Source: Mactra quadrangularis
Taxonomy: Eukaryota > Mollusca > Bivalvia > Venerida > Mactridae
Direction: 5' to 3'
NCBI GenBank assembly: GCA_025267735.1
Contig: CM046297.1
Coordinates: forward strand, 31,584,011 to 31,648,010
DNA: 64,000 nucleotides
Shown here piece by piece: positions 12,000 through 23,161 of the stretch. Position 1 is the stretch's first letter. Every line of letters starts with the position of its first letter. A program made the position numbers and the translations under genes. Under the pieces are notes generated by a model. It was given only the letters and a program-made list of their open reading frames with translations. It ran no database searches and was not told the DNA's origin.

Positions 12000-12135
12000 C
12001 AAACGTCGGCAACCACAGTACTTTTTTCCGTTACACTCCATACGTACCGTGGGCAATTTGACTGGCAAAATCTCGTTTTCATGAATATGCATGAGGCAGG
12101 GGAGACCAATCTACTTCCAATGAAATCTTGGTTAC
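12000..12135. repeat. Dispersed repeat shared with 43030-43150
   Basis: The segment TTGACTGGCAAAATCTCGTT followed by TCATGAATATGCATGAGG resembles TTGATTGTCAAAATCTTGTT followed by TCATGGATATGCATAAGG at about 43075-43115, in the same orientation. Confidence 0.5.
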
Positions 12136-12199
12136 AATTAAATACTTTTCAGTAACAATGACGTCATACTGGGTTTTTTATACGCCCGTTTTGAAATCA

Positions 12200-12780
12200 A
12201 GGATTTATGAGTTGATCGCTCTTTGATAGAGGATGTTCCCTTTCGATTTTGAGACCCCAGGGTCAAAGGTCAAAGTCACTGGGACCTTATTTATATTAAA
12301 ACATTTTCCGGACAATAACTCAATAATGACTATGCCTATGTTCACCAAAATGTAAGGGTAGCCTAAATTTCTAGCATATGCCCCTTTGGTTTTGAGGCCC
12401 CTGGGTCAAAGGTCAAGGTCGCAATGATATCATGAGGAAAAACCTTGTCCAACAACCAACTTTATCTAAGATCACCAAATTTTATGTATCGTAACTCTTT
12501 GGGTCAAGGGTGTGAACTTTTGGTTTTGAGGCCCCAGGGTCAAGGTCACTGGAAGTTTATATGGGAAAACTTTGTGCCAGTGATAAATCAACCATGGCTG
12601 TACCTAGGTTCTCAAAATCTTTGCTTTGGATAGCCCTCCAGTTAAGGATGTGACCTATTCTGAGATCCCGGGGTCATTGGTCAAGGTCACAGGGACTTCA
12701 TATGAGATAGAACTCAGCATGGACTGCACACGGGCGTATAATTCCCCGCCCAGCGGAGCTCTTGTCTTACTTAAAATAGA
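12200..12780. repeat. Diverged tandem repeat, about 140-bp unit, with AGGTCA half-sites
   Basis: Four units carry a core like CCCCAGGGTCAAAGGTCAA near 12255, 12400, 12534 and 12668, each followed by a CACTGGGAC-type segment. The core contains AGGTCA direct repeats spaced by one base (DR1). It is a dispersed repeat of the type seen across bivalve genomes, and a partial copy lies at about 21290-21305. ORFs crossing it are not genes. Confidence 0.65.
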
Positions 12781-13719
12781 AACCAACGCACATGTTTATT
12801 TACAAAAATGGTTGCGTATTTCATTGGCTAGTCTTTCGCAGTGGTTTCTTTGCGGAGCCAATGAAACTACCTCATTAATTATTCATGATTACGAGATTTT
12901 TCTAACCAAATGGCTCACGGTACATAACGCAGCTTAGTGGAGTAATGTATCATGGGATAACCAAAGATGGTTCCGCCCGTGACTAGGTATTGACTGTTTT
13001 GCTGTTGTAACATATTGAGTAAATATCATTTAGTGATTTAGATGTACAAATAATTTACTAGTTTGCAATGATTGGAGATATTTCATTCAACAATTACTCA
13101 GGTTCTGACACAAGACTGTCATATTGGTTCGTATAGGTCATAATGGACCTCTGAGCCTCGAATTCAATCACCCATGGCAACCAAAGGTTTAACCGGTGAC
13201 CAGAAATTTTGAAATGATTAGCAGGCAAACAAAACTGAATCTAAACACGAATAAGGTTTATGCTAATACACGTAGTTGGTGATTTGAAAGTATTTCATCA
13301 CGTAATCATTATTTGGATATTAAACTCACCGCAGTAGTTATTTCCGATTTTCCTATATTGATTGATTAACGTAACCGCTATTAAGAGTTTGGATTTAAAG
13401 CAGTCAAAATTACATTTTCTGTTTTAAATTTCCCTTTGATTGTATAACATGTTTACTCTGATATCCAAGTTTTACAAGTTCATGTCAGCCACAAAGTATT
13501 TCTTTATATTAAATTTCCTTTTAATGATATATCATATTTTACACTGATATGTTACAGGTAAAATGTTCGGCTTTGTAAATTCTTATTAAGTAAATCCGTT
13601 TTATCTCAAGCAGGACAAAACACAAGGAATTAATAAAACTTTTAGGCACTTAATATCTGATTAGCAAATACAAGCACACGTACTCGTGAATGACCCATTT
13701 GTTCAAATTGCTTAAAAGT
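12781..13719. other. Intergenic, nothing recognised
   Basis: No conserved reading frame, repeat family or RNA gene is visible. Confidence 0.3.
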
Positions 13720-13880
13720 AGCGGGCGTGACCGAGTGGTTATACGTTGAACAGGTAATTATTGGATAGCCAGCTCCGCGTTGATTCAAATCCCAATCCAA
13801 TACATAAACCTACCCCTTTTAACCACGATCAAGAAACTTTATCCTACTAGCTTAGTACTGGGAACAAAGAACGGATTCGA
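13720..13880 (+). repeat. tRNA-derived SINE head or tRNA pseudogene (Leu/Ser type)
   Basis: An A-box-like GTGACCGAGTGGTTAT (about 13727) is followed about 55 bp later by a B-box-like TTGATTCAAATCC. This is the spacing of a class II tRNA promoter, but stems are not intact and no CCA-adjacent acceptor pairs, so a functional tRNA is unlikely. Confidence 0.45.
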
Positions 13881-14403
13881 AATGGATTGATCGAAGTAGT
13901 TAAAGTGTGTTTCCCAATCGAGCTGAAATAAATCAGAATAAATTGAGAAACTGATCATTAGTGCCACTTGCTATGCCAGTGAATTAAAGTTGGTTTAAAA
14001 TGCCAACAAACTGGCCATGAAGCACAGCTCTTCTCCGATCCGTTAATTCAAACAAACAATCCTATATAAAAGATAATTTAATACGAGGCTGTTGCTTTAG
14101 CTGAAGTCTAGAATTCACTGTACGCATACATATGAATTATAGAAAGTGGACCGTGGTGCACATCTTTTAATGCTAAAACAGTACAATAAGCAGTATAGTA
14201 TTCCATAGTCTTTAAAAGATGTAAAACACAGATGAAAAAGATCGCATAACAGCGATTACAACTATAAGCAAGACAAATCGAAACGCAAAGAAATGCTAAA
14301 ATCTGGTAATTACGAACATCGCGGTACACGTATTAAAGTAAATACGGTAGGATGAACGTATCATTTAACTTTGTCCATCATCCCGTTGTTATAATCTAGT
14401 GAT

Positions 14404-14411
14404 TATAAATA
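14404..14411 (+). promoter_or_regulatory. TATA box of the PLAC8-like gene
   Basis: TATAAATA lies 71 bp before the proposed ATG at 14475, which would place the start of transcription near 14435 and give a short 5' UTR of about 40 nt. The call depends on the proposed first exon. Confidence 0.45.
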
Positions 14412-14474
14412 TTAGACATTTAGCAGTGAACTGAATATACACCCCCTGGTTTAATTTCCTGATATACTCATACA

Positions 14475-17400
14475 ATGGCACAGGTTTGTGACTTTTTTCT
14501 TTTGTTTCTGTTTTATACTAGTCTATGATGTAATTTTTATGGTTCATAATTTTCACAGATGTATCAACTTGTGATGAACTTCTTTTTGCGATATGGAAAA
14601 AGGGTGACTATCGGATGAGAAGAAAATAATTCGATAGCGAATCCTGCTGTTGTGCACTTACATAAAGACTGAACCAAAACGCAACATTGATTGTATTAGT
14701 TTTTGCATTGATCTAGAATTTTCCATGTCCGTTAACAAATACAATTGTAATTCGTTATACAAGTATATGATTAATAGTCGGTTATTGATGATTACTGGTC
14801 ATAGATCTGTGTCAAGAAAATACAGAATCTTAAAATAGCACCCATTACTGACTCTTTAAGCCGTGTAAACACATTTCAAGTTGGTCATTTTACAGCGTCC
14901 AGCGCACCTAACCTAGCTTTCCTGGACTCTATAACCATTACTCACATACCCTTCCACAAGGCTGGAAACTTCTCCATATACCTTATAAATTGAGGAAAAT
15001 TGACATAATTGTCAAATTTTCCTGGAAGGGTTTAACCTCCCAGGGTGGGATTCGAGACACTAGATTCGAAATCCCTGTGCGCTACCAACTGCGCTAATGT
15101 TTCGGAATAATCGGTACAGGTACATGATTACAATATATATATGCCAATGTTGTCTTTGGTGTATCGATACAACGCTGACCACCAGCGGCCGATTACCACA
15201 TAGAAAATTTGATTTTGTGCTTTATATCAATACAGTTAAGTTCCACAATTACGACCACATTGGTCATTGCAAAGTCAGGCAACTTTTGACGAATTTGAAG
15301 TCCTAAATGCTTGGTTTCAATCTGATTAAAATCCGATCTAAAATTGTCCGCTCGCCTACTCGCTAATTTAGATCTGGCCATTTTCAAACGAGGGTCGCGT
15401 TCAGGTGACCTTTTTCAACATAATATTCATGACGAAATTATTATTTTAAGTTACTTGTTTACATCGTCTACGTCGCACAATTTGAAATGAGCCGTTAAAT
15501 CACAGCCTGTGAATAATATCGCTTTCAAATTAGCTCGCAAACCTTTGTCTAAAAATAGAAATTACGAAATCAAAATGCTATTAATAGTGTTTCGTCTAGA
15601 TGAAAGCTAAGCATTGATTGATCGACGTAAAGGTCATCACGACGTGACCCTCCATTGAGATCTTAGAGATCCTGTACGACAACGTTCAACAGGATGTTTA
15701 CGGAGATTTTATTAGTCCTATAATAGTGGAATTTTACAGCACAAGTATACGAATACATGTATACATATTGAATTTTCATTAATAGCGATTGGTCAGTGCA
15801 AAACTAGATTACAACCTTCTTTATTTACATGTAGTTATACTTGTTTTGTCCTGACACATGATACATTTTACCATCAGTTTTATTTTCAAATTTGAATTAT
15901 TCAAGTACAGCTTAACTAAACAATAAACTTGAAAGTATCCATTTCCTTGATGTTTTTACTTGTTTCCTATGGTAGCAATGGATAAGATTTATGACGTTAA
16001 GTATATTATAATTAATGTAAGAGATAGTTGACTTAGCTGTGTATTATAACTTTGCATACATTAATACATACGTAATGTACACTACCAGTAGTTCTATACA
16101 CCAAAGTAGATTCTTTATCATTTAGAATGTATTATTTTAGTGTACATGTATATCACTGGTGAAAAAAAAGTTTTGAACTTTAAATCATATTTTCATCAGT
16201 GACTGACAACTGGCCTACATGATTTAAATTCAGTGGTAGGAGGGAGAATGACCGTAAAATTACTATAATAAATGTAATTGTGACGATCATAAATATATTA
16301 TATGAAAGTTTGCTTAGTGTAACATTCAACTATAATTATTTTCATTACTTACTTACTGGGACGTCCGTCCCCGCAGGGCTGGAGTATTAACAGGGGATTT
16401 CATCACTTAAATGTCCCAGCAGGGTGGGGATTTACCTGGGGTTTGTTGCGTTAAACGTCAAAGTCTCTGCCCTTTCCTGGTGTTGAAGGGTGTGGATGTC
16501 AAATGACTGAAATGACTAAATTGTATATTTCAAGCACTATGAATGAAATACGTATGTTTGTAAATTCAGGTTGGACAGTGGTCACATTCTTTATTTGGTT
16601 GCTTTGACAACTTTGGAATATGTCTGGTCACTTATTTTGTACCATGTGTGACGTTTGGACAGACAGCTGAAGCCGTTGGTGAAGGAAGTTGCGTCACGTG
16701 TGGTAAATATGACGTCATGATTTTATATTCCATCATCCTTTGTAATTGTGACTCCTAATCTAAGAATACGCAAACAATGAAGTGATATGTTTTTATTAGC
16801 ATAAAAGTTAAATAAAGATACAAGCACTAAAAGCAGACAAAACAACGTCTATATATGCCAGGAGTGGCGTATGCTATCTCCAATCAGAACGTCGTATCAT
16901 CAGTCAAGTTAAAGTTATTTAACAGACAGGTTTCAACAAGTTGTTGTAAATGGCAAATCATCCACACCTCTCCTTTTAAAGGCTGGTGTCCCTCAAGGGT
17001 CAATATTGGGACCATTACTGTTTATAATATATATAAATGACATAGTTGACAATATTCAATCTTCCATACGTATATTTGCTTACGATACCAGTCTTTACGT
17101 TGTTGTAGATGATCCAATTAATGCCCCAATAGCTCTTAACTCAGACATTCAAACAATTTCAAACTGGGCAGAAAAATGGCTTGTTACTTTTAACCTTCAA
17201 AAATCAGAATCACTTATCATATCAAGAAAACATGACATACCTATACATCCACCCGTACTAATAAATGATACAAATATTAATGAAGTAACGACACATAAAC
17301 ATCTTGGGCTAACACTAGCTTCAGATGGCACATGGCTTCAACATATTCTGAATATAACAGACAAAGCATGGAAGCGAGTAAATGCCATGAGGTCAATAAA

Positions 17401-20020
17401 AATTATATTAGATCGTAAGCCACTTTAAATTATGTACTTGTCATTTATTAGACCCGTGCTTGAATATGGTGATGTTATATGGTCAAATCTTATATCCCAA
17501 GATGAAATTTTGTTTAAAAACGTTCAACAAGAAGAATCATTTCTGGCACTTCAAAACTAGTCTCAATCGATAAACTATGCCAAGAAACTGGTTTTACTCC
17601 ACTGAAACAGAGACGAGAAAACCATAGATTTATACATTTTTTTTTCAAGATGAAGCACGGTCTCGCTCCTCAGTAATCGTTTATACCAGCAACAGTAGCA
17701 GCACAATCTCTCTCGTCCTTTAAACGTGGTTTGGGTTATTTGAATCTTATACAAACACCTCCGAAATACTAATATGAAGGTGACAGATCAACGTCAATAT
17801 TACATACTAGCATAAGAACACACTGTAGTAATCTTCGAGAACATCTTTTCTAAAAAAACATTATAAATAACCCTTACTGTCAATGCGGCAAAATATAAAC
17901 TACGGAGCATTATTTCATAGAAAGTACCTTATTTAATCAACAACGACTAGTACTTTTTGAAAACATACAAAATGTTGTACAAGTAACTGTGCAGCCTTTG
18001 ATTTGATGACAATATTGAATTGTTCAAACACGTACACAATTTTATAAAACAATCATAACGATTTGAGTAATTTGTCTTGGCCACTCGTCCTCTAATATAC
18101 CATACCTATTGCTGATTGACCTGTTTATATGTTACACATTTCTTATCTTTTCTCTTCTACTGTACTCACCTAGAAATCAACAGCAGCATTTCTTTCTATT
18201 CTATTTTAAAGGGGAACTGTATATGTACTTGTTTGTTAATAGATAAAATATTGTTTTAACCAAGATAAAGTTAAAGCAAGGATTTTGAAGTCTACTTCTA
18301 GTATCACTATTCAGTCGACTCTTGACATTAACTTCCCGATCATCGAGTCACACACCAACTGTTAACATACGGCGCTGATTGCAGTCACAGCATACAGTGC
18401 ATGACCCTAACAGGTACCCATTTACACCTGGGTGGAGTGAAGCAATATAGCAGTGCCCCTAGTGGGATTCGAACCAAGGACCTGTCGATCCCAAAGCACG
18501 CGTCCTACCACTGGACTACTGATCAACACAAGTAAAGACTTATCCGATAAAATATATTTTTGTTATAACTAATGTACAATTATTTTATGCACTATTTAAA
18601 TCTTTTCAATTTTAATTTCGCTGCTGCAAAAAATCTTAAACTACTTGTTTACATCCGTAGATCAAAGGTCCTGTAAACTACTTGTTTACATCTGTAGATC
18701 GCAGGTCCTGTAAACTACTTGTTTACATCCGTAGATCACAGGTCCTGTAAACTACTTTTTTACATCCGTAGATCACAGGTCCTGTAAACTACTTGTTTAC
18801 ATCTGTAGATCACAGGTCCTGTAAACTACTTGTTTACATCTGTAGATCACAGGTCCTGTAAACTACTTGTTTACATCCGTAGATCACAGGTCCTGTAAAC
18901 TACTTGTTTACATCTGTAGATCACAGGTCCTGTAAACTACTTGTTTACATCCGTAGATCACAGGTCCTGTAAACTACTTTTTTACATCTGTAGATCATAA
19001 GGTGTACTGACTTTTTTTAATTGTGCGATTGTTCATCTTTTTCTTTTAAAGAAAACATTTTCTGTTCTATATGGTGGTTGAATTACGCAATATCGCATTG
19101 TCGTCCCGCCGGGCGAAATATTAAAACACAAAAGAACTTCGTCCCGCGGGGTGCCATGCAATAACACGATCATACGGCAATTTAACCATTTGTTGTGCTT
19201 TTGCCCGATGAAGTGTATAACGAAAACATATTTACACGACAAAACTTTTGTACAAATGTACGACACTTCGAGTTTTCGTGTGGCACCTAGCTGGACGAAG
19301 ATACGACAAATCTTCTCTGTCATTTGATTTTTTTGCGCTCTTTCGCTTTCCACTTACACATGTGTACATCTTAAATAGTATTCTATGCATGTGTAAGCGG
19401 AAAGCGAAAGAGCGAAAACACAATCATACGACAGAGTAAATCTGTCGCATTATCGTCCCGCGAGGCGCCACACAAAAACACGGTATAATAATGCGACAAA
19501 TGCATTTTTGTCGTATCTTCGTCCCGGGGGTATTAAGACTAAAAAACTGAAGATACGACAAGATTAAAGCAAAAACATGAAATAGTGTCGTACTTTTGTA
19601 AATAGTTTTGTCTCATGAATACATTTTTGCACTGCGCTACCTTGCCAGAACAAGATAAATGATTATTATGTCGTATAATTGTGTTTTTACATGGCGCCCC
19701 GGGAGACAAAGATACGACAAAAGACAATTTTGTCGTACTTTTGTGTTTTTATCTTGCGCCCGGCGGGACAACAATGCAACATGGCATAATTCAGCCACCA
19801 TAATTCTTTGTCTTTTTCAGGACTTGCCTACTTCGTACCGATTTTAAATATCATAACATGGCTAAATATAAGAGGGAAAATTAGAGAAATGAAAGGCATA
19901 GAAGGCTCCACTGTCAATGATTGTTTGGCCATTTTATGTTGTCCCCTTTGTGCACTTGTACAAGAGGCCCAGGAAGTACAAGGATCTGGTCCTGCCGCTC
20001 AGAGCATGAGCAGAACATAG
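14475..20020 (+). CDS. PLAC8 / cornifelin-like Cys-rich protein
   Basis: Three exons give a 113-aa product, the usual cornifelin size. Exon 2 (16570-16702) encodes GQWSHSLFGCFDNFGICLVT, then YFVPCVTFGQTAEAVGEGSC. Exon 3 (19821-20020, stop TAG) encodes GLAYFVPILNIITW, then IRGKIREMKGIEGS and CLAILCCPLCALVQEAQEV. Together these span the PLAC8 domain with its CxxC/CCPxC cysteines in order; the phase-1 junction is TGT G / GA. The first exon is a proposal: ATGGCACAG at 14475-14483 followed by GTTTGT, phase 0, matching the phase-0 start of exon 2 and lying below a TATA box. Exon 2 has a clear TTCAG acceptor and no in-frame ATG, so an upstream start exon must exist. PLAC8 proteins are small membrane-associated or cytosolic Cys-rich proteins with poorly fixed function; animal cornifelins and plant FCR/CNR proteins share the domain. 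Intron 2 (3.1 kb) is full of repeats, and the last acceptor lies about 30 bp from a hairpin array. Confidence 0.85.
14884..15098 (-). repeat. tRNA-derived SINE family A, truncated copy
   Basis: In minus orientation it reads a tRNA-like head (B box at about 15050), a body with ACCTCCCAGG/TGGAAGGGTT, and CTGGACGCTGTAAAATGACC. It is shared with the fuller copies at 35940-36227 and 52470-52759. The tail beyond GCTGTAAAATGACC is missing. It lies in intron 1 of the PLAC8-like gene. Confidence 0.75.
15099..16191. other. Intronic stretch, nothing recognised
   Basis: Part of intron 1 of gene B. No exon, repeat family or RNA gene is supported. Confidence 0.3.
16192..16258 (-). repeat. SINE family B fragment
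   Basis: The segment TCAGTGACTGACAACTGGCC through GTAGGAGGGAGAATGACCGT matches the middle of the SINE at 41570-41880 in the same orientation. Confidence 0.6.
16345..16505. repeat. GC-richer dispersed-repeat-like block
   Basis: The block contains GGGACGTCCGTCCCCGCAGG and GTTTGTTGCGTTAAACGTCA, which look like a SINE tail, just before exon 2 of gene B. No second copy was found in the window. Confidence 0.3.
16855..18250 (+). pseudogene. Non-LTR (LINE) reverse transcriptase fragment
   Basis: The plus-strand frame at 17006-17428 and its flanks read AGVPQGSILGPLLFIIYIND, then IFAYDTSLYVVVDDP, where the usual FADD catalytic box has become FAYD. It continues with HKHLGLTLASDGTW and FIRPVLEYGDVIWSN. 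Past 17830 a C-terminal Cys/His motif (CQCG, then TEHYF) typical of Jockey/CR1-like elements is visible. Stops and frameshifts interrupt it and the start is missing. It sits in intron 2 of the PLAC8-like gene in the same orientation. Confidence 0.8.
18385..18530 (-). repeat. tRNA-derived SINE family C
   Basis: GTACCCATTTACACCTGGGT and GGAGTGAAGC form the conserved central part, followed by a reversed tRNA-like head (GTGGGATTCGAACCAAGGAC is close to its B box; end near GGACTACTGATC). A second copy lies at 62210-62322. Confidence 0.7.
18638..18998. repeat. 37-bp minisatellite, about 9.7 copies
   Basis: The unit reads AAACTACTTGTTTACATC then CGTAGATCACAGGTCCTGT, with starts at 18638, 18675, 18712, 18749 and so on to 18971. 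Units differ only by C/T, G/T and A/C changes, so amplification looks recent. Each junction contains GTAAACTACTTGTTTAC, a short inverted repeat. Confidence 0.95.
19030..19790. mobile_element. Array of nested hairpin modules, probably a non-autonomous element
   Basis: Several modules pair a TGTCGTAT/TGTCGCAT end with its reverse complement ATACGACA/ATGCGACA around a GC-rich core such as CGTCCCGCCGGGCG or CGTCCCGCGAGGCGCCA. Examples are 19441-19500, 19505-19561 and 19665-19735. One long hairpin pairs 19331-19363 with 19387-19418 (GCGCTCTTTCGCTTTCC in both arms, about 2 mismatches). The several small ORFs here on both strands have no family resemblance. The array ends about 30 bp before the last exon acceptor of the PLAC8-like gene. 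Confidence 0.6.
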
Positions 20021-20311
20021 ATAGAGTTGTGTATGTATATACTCCTGAAATTCTGTGAATTTCTAAAAAATCTTTTAACTAACTCTTTAATATTTTTATA
20101 AACTCGTTTTAAAATTTGAATGGCCAAACATGACGCCATTTTTATCGTGGAGAGAATGTATTTTACATGCAGAACTGTATAACTGTTGTAAATGGCAAGA
20201 TGTGAACGTTATGAAAGGAAGTTTTACAAATATTTAAAGATGGCACTATGCCACTTTGAATTATTCATTACTTTGTCTTATTTTGAATGTACATAAAATA
20301 TATTATACCAT

Positions 20312-20317
20312 AATAAA
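20312..20317 (+). terminator. AATAAA polyadenylation signal of the PLAC8-like gene
   Basis: The signal lies 292 bp after the stop codon, in ACCATAATAAATGAAATT. Confidence 0.6.
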
Positions 20318-20319
20318 TG

Positions 20320-23090
20320 AAATTATAAATTGAAGCATTGTTTTTGTCAGGTTTTTAAAAATCCCATCTTTTTTAAAGGTATCAAGGCCACAACAATTTG
20401 ATAGTGTATTCTATGGATTTTTCTGGAAAATAATGGTGCGAGCGTGCGAAAAAAAATCTTAATTCAGTTGCCTTAGCGGTTTGAACAAATTTTAATTAAC
20501 AAGTGAGGAGTTCTTTTGTGTGTAAAAACTGTCAAAATAAAGGTGCGAGCGAATCCATAAAACATATGATCAAATGTTGTGGCCCAACTGCATACCAGAT
20601 TCTTGATGGTGTTAAACTCTTTGGAGAGTCAAAAAATAAGGTTCGAACTCTTTGGAATTTTAGCACGACCCCAAAAACTTTAGAGGACATAGTATCTGGA
20701 ACGAACGGAGCAAAACACACATGAACTAATTTAAGTTTCTCAGGATTGTTTGTGCAATATGGTCTACATTTTAAGTATGAGTATAGTTTTGATGATGGTG
20801 ATGGCGATTTATATACCCAGGACTTGAAGCTTAAATGATGTATATTGTTTGTCGTCCATTTCTTCACCGAATTTTGATACGTCCGCTCCTAAGGATGTGT
20901 TATGAGCAGACTCCGACCAGAACTTAACTTTAAACTTGAAAGTTAAAGCTCCAGAGAAACATTTCGTTGGAAAAACATTCTTTCTCCCCTGGTCTTCGTC
21001 CAGTTTCCAGACAGTGTTGCCATCTCTATTTCTAAACCGGGCTTGGGACTAGCTTATGCTGGATTAATGTGGTATAAACAAGGACATATTAAAATGATCT
21101 ATTAAACTATTTAGTTCACAGCTTTAGATATACTCGAAATCGTAAATGAAAGATAAAAGCTTTTTATCAAAATGATAAAAATGAAATCTAGTATTTCAAC
21201 AGCAACTACTATCAACACCATTGTGTTGCTCGGCAATTGATGAGTCAAGTATAACTACAGTATTATCAAGGTCAAAAAGCTAGCCAAGGTCAAAGGTCAA
21301 GGTCATATTGGCCTGTATGTAATGTGACTTATACGACAGTTGTTGCAATAAAATCATTGGAAATATAAAAACAATTCAATAATGTAGAATAACTATTTTT
21401 TATGTATAATTGGCTTCTCAAATTGTGTTAATTAAAAAAACCACAAGTACGTATACAAGCATCATAGGGCCCGAAGCCAATATCAAAATCACCTATCTTG
21501 AAAAACAACAACAGATAATGATCTTTATAAGTAGCCTCTTACGTTTTGTACATGCAGTTTAACATAGCATCTAGAGTGAATATATAAATTAAAATACTTT
21601 CTCAATGCACGACAAAAAATCAGTAAAAGCTATATGGTACAATACGTACACTCATCATTTTCGTTTATTTTAAAGATCGCACAAAGATTGCCACGAATGT
21701 ATAGATAATATAAAGGGAGTTAACTGTGTCTAAACAATATTACATTTTATACCCAGTGACCTATCTTACATGAGAAATGAAACATATAGATCTTACCTTT
21801 CTGAACACCTCGACCTTTCATGAATGAATGATTTATTCGTAGCGAATGGCGGAGGAGTTCCGAATGAGGTCTTACAAACTTGCCATTGTACTAGTATAGT
21901 GTTTTACACAGAACAGAACAGAAAAGAACAGAACAGAACAGAACAGAACAGAACAGAACAGAACAGAACAGAACTTTATTCAAGAAACATGCACATTGTA
22001 CATAGTTGTAAGTTGTAATACCATACCTATATATACATGTACAACGTATTTAAACTTATCAGGATATAAGGAACCACATCAACACAGTAAGACAAATGCA
22101 CGCTTCATGCTTCAAATGTTTATGGCAGCGAACATATAGGCCCATCTACGGAAAACGACACGATTCTGTTAGTTTGCGCGTGCGTGCGCGCGCGCTGTCA
22201 CGGGCCCGAGTTAGGTCAGAAGCGGCAGAATCTTTATGGTTTAAAATTGCAAATTTCCTAATAGATTTTAAAGTGGGTTTCTTACGTCATGCTATGGTTA
22301 AAGTGATGCATCGGGAACTCCTGCTCAAGAAATGAGATAATGATGTACTACCATGATGCCCGAGGACATCCGAATGACCTAAGGCTCTGTTTACAATGAC
22401 TTAATCATTTATGACAAGAATATTTTTAGTCTTTGATTCCTACGGTAATTGCAGCCATCCTATCTGTAAGAGTCTTTCCATTTAGTTAATTAAATTGTAT
22501 TATCAATATCAATTCAGTGGAACATTTATTGATACACGTCACTGAGGCTGGATATTTGCATTTTTGATAGGAAAGTAAACACTGTATGATATTTATTGTT
22601 TATACATTGATGACTAGCTGTGATTGATTGGAGATGTCACACAGTTCACCTGAGATATATTACTTTACTTTCTACGATTTCAACGATTCCTTCCAGTCAA
22701 TTAACATCAATGCCTCCCTTCGATTTCTTGACGCGCGTAAGAAGTGTCTTCATACCAGAACAGTCAATATACGCATAATTGTGTTATGTTCGGTGCAAGC
22801 AATCAAATTGGAATGATTGTTAGCAGAGTCTACATTTTTAATCCATTCAAACGGATGGTTTTTGAAAGATTTTAGAAAGCATCGACACGGAATGTAGATG
22901 TATTCTGATGAGCTCATGGCCGCGTTCAAGCATATTACTTGAGCACACAAATTGATTACGTCATAATTAAATCATTTTGTTTTTTTGCTTTCCGAGTAAG
23001 CAGTGTTAAAACGTGTAAGAAGTCGAAGAGTTCGCATGATATAACAAATAAGTTTTACAAGGAATCCTGATAGTGTGTTAGACTTACCCT
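20320..23090. other. Intergenic region with simple repeats
   Basis: No gene is recognised. Contents are an AGGTCAAAGGTCAAGGTCA repeat fragment (about 21290-21305), a pentanucleotide array (AGAAC)n at about 21908-21974, and a GCGTGCGTGCGCGCGCGC run at about 22176-22196. An ORF at 20503-20724 has two short Cys clusters but no known family. Confidence 0.4.
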
Positions 23091-23100
23091 TATATTAAAA
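23091..23100 (+). promoter_or_regulatory. Possible TATA box of the Link-domain gene
   Basis: TATATTAAAA lies 62-71 bp before the ATG at 23162, compatible with a 5' UTR of about 40 nt. This is position-based only. Confidence 0.35.
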
Positions 23101-23161
23101 GACTTTTAAACTGAGTGTTACTTTTTCAAAATATTTTATTTATCGCTGTAAAAAGTCAAAA

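Noticed and set aside
12445..12937. ORFs across the AGGTCA repeat region
   Set aside because: They cross a known type of bivalve non-coding repeat and start or stop at random positions within units.
13720..13800. Functional tRNA gene
   Set aside because: A-box and B-box-like sequences are present, but acceptor and anticodon stems do not pair.
18638..18998. Regular short repeats resembling a CRISPR array
   Set aside because: There are no unique spacers, because the 37-bp units are directly adjacent, and the genome is clearly eukaryotic.
19033..19439. Several ORFs of about 60-106 codons on both strands
   Set aside because: They are produced by the inverted-repeat array and have no family resemblance or consistent codon pattern.
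20503..20724. ORF with two short Cys clusters
   Set aside because: The Cys/His spacing fits no zinc-binding family I know, the opposite strand is equally open, and no splice context is seen.
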